DNA from: Pseudomonadota bacterium
GTDB lineage: Bacteria > Pseudomonadota > Alphaproteobacteria > Rhizobiales > Methylopilaceae
Direction: 5' to 3'
Assembly: GCA_023389135.1 (NCBI GenBank)
Contig: JAEWEX010000453.1
Coordinates: 1-11,460 of the forward strand
Length of the DNA stretch: 11,460 nt
Made by a program: the position numbers and the translations under genes. Position 1 is the first letter of the stretch. Each line of letters opens with the position of its first letter. Under the pieces are notes generated by a model. The model made no database searches. It was not told the DNA's origin and saw nothing but the letters and a program-made list of their open reading frames with translations. Shown here piece after piece: positions 7,879 through 11,460 of this stretch.

Positions 7879-8166
7879 ATGAAGGAACCCGACTTCGTCG
7901 TTCACCACAAGGGCGACACCCTCGGTGTCGTGGTGGTGGAGGGCGTCAAAGCCGGCCAGACCCTGACCGGCTGGGTCATGGAGACCGACGAGACCATCGA
8001 GGTGAAGGTTCTCGACGCGGTCCCGCTCGGCCACAAGCTGGCGCTGGCCGACATCGCCGACGGCGCCGACATGATCAAGTACGGCAACCCCGTGGGCCGC
8101 GCGTCCGAGGCGATCAAGCTCGGCGGCTATGTCCACTACCAGAACATGAAGAGCAGGCGGTGGTGA
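7879..8166 (+). CDS. suyA: SAF-domain small subunit of a UxaA-family lyase; probable (2R)-sulfolactate sulfo-lyase subunit alpha
   Basis: This is a 95-residue single SAF domain, equivalent to the N-terminal domain of altronate and galactarate dehydratases, here as a separate polypeptide. That split is the SuyA/SuyB architecture. Visible family traits are [17 protein letters not shown] (residues 46-62), [14 protein letters not shown] and the C-terminal [11 protein letters not shown], which matches the VHxxNxKS pattern ending these subunits. SuyAB cleaves (2R)-3-sulfolactate to pyruvate and sulfite in the cytoplasm. The start at 7879 is chosen over 7864 because GGAGG at 7866-7870 would otherwise be coding. 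It lies 30 bases after the Xsc-type gene and two bases before the large-subunit ATG, so the two subunits are probably made together. The alternative is the small subunit of an uncharacterised hydroxyacid dehydratase. The family is clear; the sulfonate substrate is likely but not proven. Confidence 0.82.
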   Translation: MKEPDFVVHHKGDTLGVVVVEGVKAGQTLTGWVMETDETIEVKVLDAVPLGHKLALADIADGADMIKYGNPVGRASEAIKLGGYVHYQNMKSRRW

Positions 8167-8168
8167 GC

Positions 8169-9335
8169 ATGGCGCACGATCATTTCTTCGGCTTCCGGCG
8201 CGAGAACGGCCGCGTCGGCATCCGCAACCACGTCCTCATCCTGCCCGTGGACGACATCTCCAACACCTGCGCCGAGGGCATCGCCAACAACGTCCACGGC
8301 ACCATGGCGCTGCCGCACTCGTACGGGCGGCTGCAATATGGCGAGGACCTCGACCTCCACTTCCGCACCATCATCGGCGCGGGCGCCAACCCCAACGTGG
8401 CGGCGGTGCTGGTGATCGGCATCGAGCCGGCCTGGACCAAGAAGGTGGTCGACGGCATCGCCAAGACCGGCAAGCCCGTCGAGGGCCTGGCGATCGAGGG
8501 CAATGGCGAGCTCGCCACCATCTCCAAGGGCTGCCGCATCGCGCAGGGCTTCGTGCAGTTCGCGACCGAGCAACTCCGCGAGAAGGTCGACATCGGCGAG
8601 TTGTGGGCCGCGACCAAGTGCGGCGAGAGTGACACCACCAACGGCATCGGCTCGTGCCCGGCGGTCGGCAGCTTCATGGACAAGCTCGATCCGAGGGGGA
8701 TCACCTCCTGCTTCGGCGAGACCACGGAGATCACCGGGGGTGAGGACGTCTGCGCCGCGCGCGCGGTCTCGCCCGAGATCGGCCAGAAGTTCATGAAGGT
8801 CTGGCAGCACTACCAGGACGAGGTCACGCGCTTTAAGATCGACGACCTGCTGGACAGCCAGCCCAGCCAGGGCAACAAGGCCGGCGGCCTCTCCACCATC
8901 GAGGAGAAGGCGTTCGGCAACCTCGAGAAGATCGGCAAGAAGACGAAGTACATCGACGTGCTCGGTCCCGCCGAGGCGCCGCAGAAGGGCCCCGGCCTCT
9001 ACTACATGGACACGTCGAGCTCGGCGGCCGAATGCCTGCCCCTGCAGGCGGCGGGCGGCTTCGTGCTGCACCTGTTCCCCACGGGGCAGGGCAACGTGGT
9101 CGGCAACCCCATCATGCCGGTGATCAAGCTGACCGCCAATCCGCACACCGCGCGCGTCATGTCGGAGCACATCGACCTCGATGTTTCCGATATCCTCAAG
9201 CGCAAGATGACCATCTCGGAGGCGGGCGACGCACTGATCGACATGGCGATCCGCACCTGCAACGGTCGCCTGACCGCGGCGGAGACGCTGCGCCACCGCG
9301 AATTCTCCATGACCAAGCTCTACCGAAGCGCCTGA
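8169..9335 (+). CDS. suyB: UxaA-family lyase large subunit; probable (2R)-sulfolactate sulfo-lyase subunit beta
   Basis: This 388-residue catalytic partner of the preceding SAF subunit is about the length known for SuyB. Motifs in order are [20 protein letters not shown] at the N-terminus, [45 protein letters not shown] (from Lys150), the [12 protein letters not shown] segment, [31 protein letters not shown] (303-314) and the terminal [13 protein letters not shown]. Altronate dehydratases, as recalled, read KCGGSD at the Lys150 site, so GESDTT favours the sulfo-lyase branch. Family members use a divalent iron centre, and the conserved Cys151 lies in this segment. The ATG at 8169 is preferred; an in-frame GTG at 8163 overlapping the suyA stop is possible. 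Role: elimination of sulfite from sulfolactate to give pyruvate. A dehydratase acting on a sugar acid is the main alternative, but the transporter and Xsc-type neighbours argue for a sulfonate. Confidence 0.82.
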   Translation: MAHDHFFGFRRENGRVGIRNHVLILPVDDISNTCAEGIANNVHGTMALPHSYGRLQYGEDLDLHFRTIIGAGANPNVAAVLVIGIEPAWTKKVVDGIAKTGKPVEGLAIEGNGELATISKGCRIAQGFVQFATEQLREKVDIGELWAATKCGESDTTNGIGSCPAVGSFMDKLDPRGITSCFGETTEITGGEDVCAARAVSPEIGQKFMKVWQHYQDEVTRFKIDDLLDSQPSQGNKAGGLSTIEEKAFGNLEKIGKKTKYIDVLGPAEAPQKGPGLYYMDTSSSAAECLPLQAAGGFVLHLFPTGQGNVVGNPIMPVIKLTANPHTARVMSEHIDLDVSDILKRKMTISEAGDALIDMAIRTCNGRLTAAETLRHREFSMTKLYRSA

Positions 9336-9349
9336 ACCTACCCGCACGA

Positions 9350-9366
9350 GCCGCGGCAAACGCGGC
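9350..9366 (+). other. GC-rich stem-loop between suyB-like and binding-protein genes
   Basis: GCCGCG at 9350-9355 pairs perfectly with CGCGGC at 9361-9366 around a five-base loop (GCAAA). It sits in the 63-base gap between the lyase large-subunit stop and the binding-protein ribosome site. No T-run follows, so it is not a standard terminator. Stems at such junctions often protect or process mRNA, letting the abundant binding protein be expressed above its neighbours. Six pairs in very GC-rich DNA could be chance. Confidence 0.35.
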
Positions 9367-9385
9367 CGAACACGCGAAAAGCAAC

Positions 9386-9391
9386 AGGAGG
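9386..9391 (+). promoter_or_regulatory. Strong ribosome binding site of the binding-protein gene
   Basis: A perfect AGGAGG lies seven bases before the ATG at 9399. With the ABC ATPase site it is the strongest Shine-Dalgarno in the window, and the two share the 11-base context AGGAGGAAACG. High expression of a periplasmic binding protein is expected. Confidence 0.8.
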
Positions 9392-9398
9392 AAACGAC

Positions 9399-10427
9399 AT
9401 GCGTACATTCAAGGGCGTCAATCGAAGGGTTGCCCTGGCGGCCGCCGCCGGGGCGTTCGCCGCGGCGGCGTTCGCGTCCGGGCCCGCCTCGGCCCAGGTG
9501 GACACCATCCGCTTCGCCAAGGGGTTCGGCATCCCCTACCTGCCGGTGATCATCCTCGAGGAGCAGAAGCTCGTCGAGAAGCACACCAAGGAACTGGGCG
9601 TTCCCGCGACCGCCGAATTCCTGCAGCTCGCCAGCGGCGCCGCCATGACCGAGGCGCTGATCTCCGGCAACCTTGACTACCCGACCGGCGGCCCCGGCCC
9701 GCTGCTGACGGTGTGGGATCGCACCAAGGGCAACATCAATGTCAAGGGCATCTCGGCGATCTCGTCGATCCCGGTCTATCTCAACACCATCAACCCGGCC
9801 GTGAAAACGCTGCGGGACTTCACCGACAAGGACCGCATCGCGGTGCCGACGGTGAAGGTCTCGACCCAGGCGGTGACGCTGCAGATCGCGGCGGAGAAGG
9901 AGTTTGGCGAGGGCAAGCACGACGTGCTGGACACCTACACGGTCTCCATGGCGCCGCCGGACGCGCACAACGCCATGATGAGCAAGGGCACGGAGATCAC
10001 CGCGAACTTCACCAGCCCGCCCTTCATGTATCTGCAGCTCGAGAAGGACCACGCCCGCCGGGTCATCAGCTCCTACGACGTCATGGAGGGACCGACCAGC
10101 TTCATCCTGATGTGGACCACCGAGCGCTTCCATGACGCCAACCCGAAGGCGCACCAGGCGGTGCTCAACGCCCTCGGCGAGGCCAACGCCTACATCAAGG
10201 AAAACCCCCGCGGCGCCGCCGAGGCGTTCATCAAGAACCAGAAGTCGCCGCTGGCGCTGGAGTTCGTGGAGGAGATGATCTCCAACGAGGAGAACATCTT
10301 CACCACCGAGCCCCAGAACCTCATGAAGTACGCCACCTTTATGAACAAGATCGGCTCCATCAAGAACAAGCCGGCGGACTGGACCGAAGTGTTCTTCCCC
10401 GAGGTTCACGGCGGGAAGGGCTCCTGA
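9399..10427 (+). CDS. Periplasmic solute-binding protein, NitT/TauT (SsuA/TauA-like) ABC importer
   Basis: This is a 342-residue exported binding protein that should present the substrate to the permease encoded at 5240-6127. A Sec-type signal peptide is clear: the positive start MRTFKGVNRR, a hydrophobic Ala-rich core, and a likely cut after ASA at Ala32/Gln33. The Arg pair is not a full twin-arginine motif. The mature part begins with the beta strand DTIRFAKGFGIPYLP. It contains ALISGNLDYPTGGPGPLLT, which matches the ligand-cleft strand of this family, and NFTSPPFMYLQLE, a segment usual in NitT/TauT binding proteins. The gene has a perfect AGGAGG and follows a small GC stem, suggesting higher expression than its neighbours. 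Unusually, it is separated from its ATPase and permease by the Xsc-type and suyAB-like genes. The ligand is not readable from sequence; a C2-C3 sulfonate is inferred from context. Confidence 0.92.
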   Translation: MRTFKGVNRRVALAAAAGAFAAAAFASGPASAQVDTIRFAKGFGIPYLPVIILEEQKLVEKHTKELGVPATAEFLQLASGAAMTEALISGNLDYPTGGPGPLLTVWDRTKGNINVKGISAISSIPVYLNTINPAVKTLRDFTDKDRIAVPTVKVSTQAVTLQIAAEKEFGEGKHDVLDTYTVSMAPPDAHNAMMSKGTEITANFTSPPFMYLQLEKDHARRVISSYDVMEGPTSFILMWTTERFHDANPKAHQAVLNALGEANAYIKENPRGAAEAFIKNQKSPLALEFVEEMISNEENIFTTEPQNLMKYATFMNKIGSIKNKPADWTEVFFPEVHGGKGS

Positions 10428-10429
10428 CA

Positions 10430-11460
10430 ATGGCGGACGGGAACGGCCGGGACACGGGCCGCGCACTTTATCCCCACGGCCCGCTGACCGAGTGGCTGGC
10501 ACGGGTCTTCGCCGCATGCGGCGTGCCCGTTGCCGACGCCGCGACGGCGGCCGGCCTTCTCGTCCGCACCAATGCCCGCGGGGTGGAGACCCACGGTCTC
10601 ACCCGCGTGCTGGTCTATGTGGAGAAGCTGCGTTCCGGCGAGCTTTCCGCAGGCGCGACGCTTCGGCTGGAGGACCGCCACGGCGTCCTCCACGCCCACG
10701 CCGACGGCGCGCTGGGCCAGGCCTGCGGCATCGCCATCGTCGATGCCGCTGTCGAGCGCGCCAGGACGGCCGGCATCGTGACGGTCATCGTCCACGAAAT
10801 CGGCCATCTGGCGGCGCTCGGCCAGTTCGTGCTGCGCGCGGCCGAGGCCGGCATGATCGGTTTCATCACCCAGTCGACGCCGCCCGTCATGGCCCTTCCG
10901 GGCAGCCGCGGCGCCGCCATCGGCAACAACCCGCTCGCCTATGCGAGCCCGGTGCCGGACGGTCCCCCGCTTGTGTTCGACATGGCGGCCAGCGGCGTCG
11001 CCCGCGGTGCGGTGCTGCTCGCCGCGAAGCAGGGCCGCACGCTGCCCGAGGGCTGGGCCATCGACGAGGAAGGCAACCCGACGACCGACCCGCAGGCCGC
11101 GCTGCGCGGCGCCATGCTGCCCATGGCGGGCCACAAGGGCATCGGCCTCGCCATGATGGTGGAGAGCCTCGCCGGCAGCCTCAGCGGGGCCAAGCCCCCC
11201 GCCATGACCGGCGCCAAGCCCGGCAGCGCGCCGAGCCGCGTCGGCGCCTTTCTCATGGTCATCAACCCCGACCTGGTCGCCGGCCGCGACGCCTATGCGG
11301 CGCACATGGCGGGCTGGATCGCCACCTACCGCGCGGCCTCCGGCGAGCAGGGCCGCTACCCCGGCGAGCGCGCCGCCGCTCTGGAGGCGGAACGCTATGC
11401 CGCCGGCATCCCGCTGCCGCCGGCGACGGTCGCGGACCTCGCCAGGGTGGGGGAGATGAC
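10430..11460 (+). CDS. Ldh2/ComC-family NAD(P)-dependent 2-hydroxyacid (sulfolactate/malate/lactate) dehydrogenase, 3'-truncated
   Basis: The frame is open to the window end, with 343 complete codons and no stop. Family members run to about 330-360 residues, so it is nearly complete. Motifs are NARGVETHG with conserved His55, HEIGHLAALG (122-131, containing the second conserved family histidine), the GNNPLAYASPVP nucleotide-binding segment, FDMAASGVARG and PMAGHKGIGLAMMVESLAG. The family includes malate, lactate and ureidoglycolate dehydrogenases and ComC, the sulfolactate dehydrogenase that interconverts sulfopyruvate and (R)-sulfolactate. The ATG at 10430 lies two bases after the binding-protein stop, with GGAAGGG-like purines at 10414-10420 as a plausible ribosome site. 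Next to a SuyAB-like lyase, a sulfolactate dehydrogenase role is the natural guess: in known bacteria a pair of dehydrogenases racemises sulfolactate so that SuyAB can use it. Sequence alone cannot exclude another hydroxyacid. Confidence 0.88.
   Translation, partial: MADGNGRDTGRALYPHGPLTEWLARVFAACGVPVADAATAAGLLVRTNARGVETHGLTRVLVYVEKLRSGELSAGATLRLEDRHGVLHAHADGALGQACGIAIVDAAVERARTAGIVTVIVHEIGHLAALGQFVLRAAEAGMIGFITQSTPPVMALPGSRGAAIGNNPLAYASPVPDGPPLVFDMAASGVARGAVLLAAKQGRTLPEGWAIDEEGNPTTDPQAALRGAMLPMAGHKGIGLAMMVESLAGSLSGAKPPAMTGAKPGSAPSRVGAFLMVINPDLVAGRDAYAAHMAGWIATYRAASGEQGRYPGERAAALEAERYAAGIPLPPATVADLARVGEM

Noticed and set aside
5839..8136. Very long open frame on the minus strand (765 codons) opposite the permease, ThDP and suyA-like genes
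   Set aside because: Antisense shadow of high-GC coding sequence. Its translation is low-complexity (rich in Gly, Ala, Arg, His, Asp) and crosses several genes with clear family motifs.
7879..9335. Altronate or galactarate dehydratase (UxaA/GarD) for sugar-acid catabolism
   Set aside because: The protein is split into separate SAF and catalytic chains, has GESDTT where altronate dehydratases have GGSD, and lies beside sulfonate-type genes. It is not fully excluded and is kept as the alternative.
8136..10517. Long minus-strand open frame (793 codons) opposite the suyB-like and binding-protein genes
   Set aside because: Same GC-driven shadow effect; no recognisable domain, and the + strand has full-length families with ribosome sites.
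1..11460. CRISPR arrays, insertion sequences, tRNA/rRNA genes, phage or toxin-antitoxin genes
   Set aside because: No spaced direct repeats, transposase motifs, terminal inverted repeats or tRNA-like stretches were seen. The window is almost entirely coding, with no gap above about 63 bases.

Overview
The window is very GC-rich, with almost every third codon position G or C. Gene content and protein style suggest an alphaproteobacterium, probably Rhizobiales-like; this is inference from style, not a database match. All ten genes lie on the + strand and are packed head to tail with overlaps or gaps of at most about 60 bases. No terminator is convincing and no promoter is visible, so the window looks like the interior of one long catabolic operon. 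The first gene is cut at its 5' end and the last runs off the 3' end.

Layout: (A) 2-4309, a CoA/biotin module: class III CoA-transferase, acyl-CoA carboxylase carboxyltransferase subunit, biotin carboxylase, and a 73-residue free-standing biotin carrier protein. (B) 4366-6127, the ATPase and permease of a nitrate/taurine/sulfonate-type ABC importer. (C) 6124-7848, a thiamine-diphosphate enzyme whose C-terminal motifs resemble sulfoacetaldehyde acetyltransferase (Xsc). (D) 7879-9335, a split UxaA-family pair matching the small (SAF-domain) and large subunits of (2R)-sulfolactate sulfo-lyase, SuyA and SuyB. (E) 9399-10427, the periplasmic binding protein that completes the importer. (F) 10430 to the end, an Ldh2-family 2-hydroxyacid dehydrogenase, the family of the sulfolactate dehydrogenase ComC.

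The best single reading is an organosulfonate uptake and desulfonation operon. The importer would bring in a C2 or C3 sulfonate. The Ldh2 enzyme would interconvert sulfolactate and sulfopyruvate. SuyAB would split sulfolactate into pyruvate and sulfite. The Xsc-type enzyme would release sulfite from sulfoacetaldehyde or a relative. What does not fit the textbook pathways is the complete biotin-dependent carboxylase plus CoA-transferase at the head of the operon. It suggests a CoA-thioester step, either activation and carboxylation of the substrate or processing of the carbon product. The carboxylase subunits also carry unusual residues in the glycine-rich ATP loop and the acyl pocket. This CoA/biotin plus double-desulfonation combination is the best candidate for an undescribed pathway; the substrate cannot be fixed from sequence alone.
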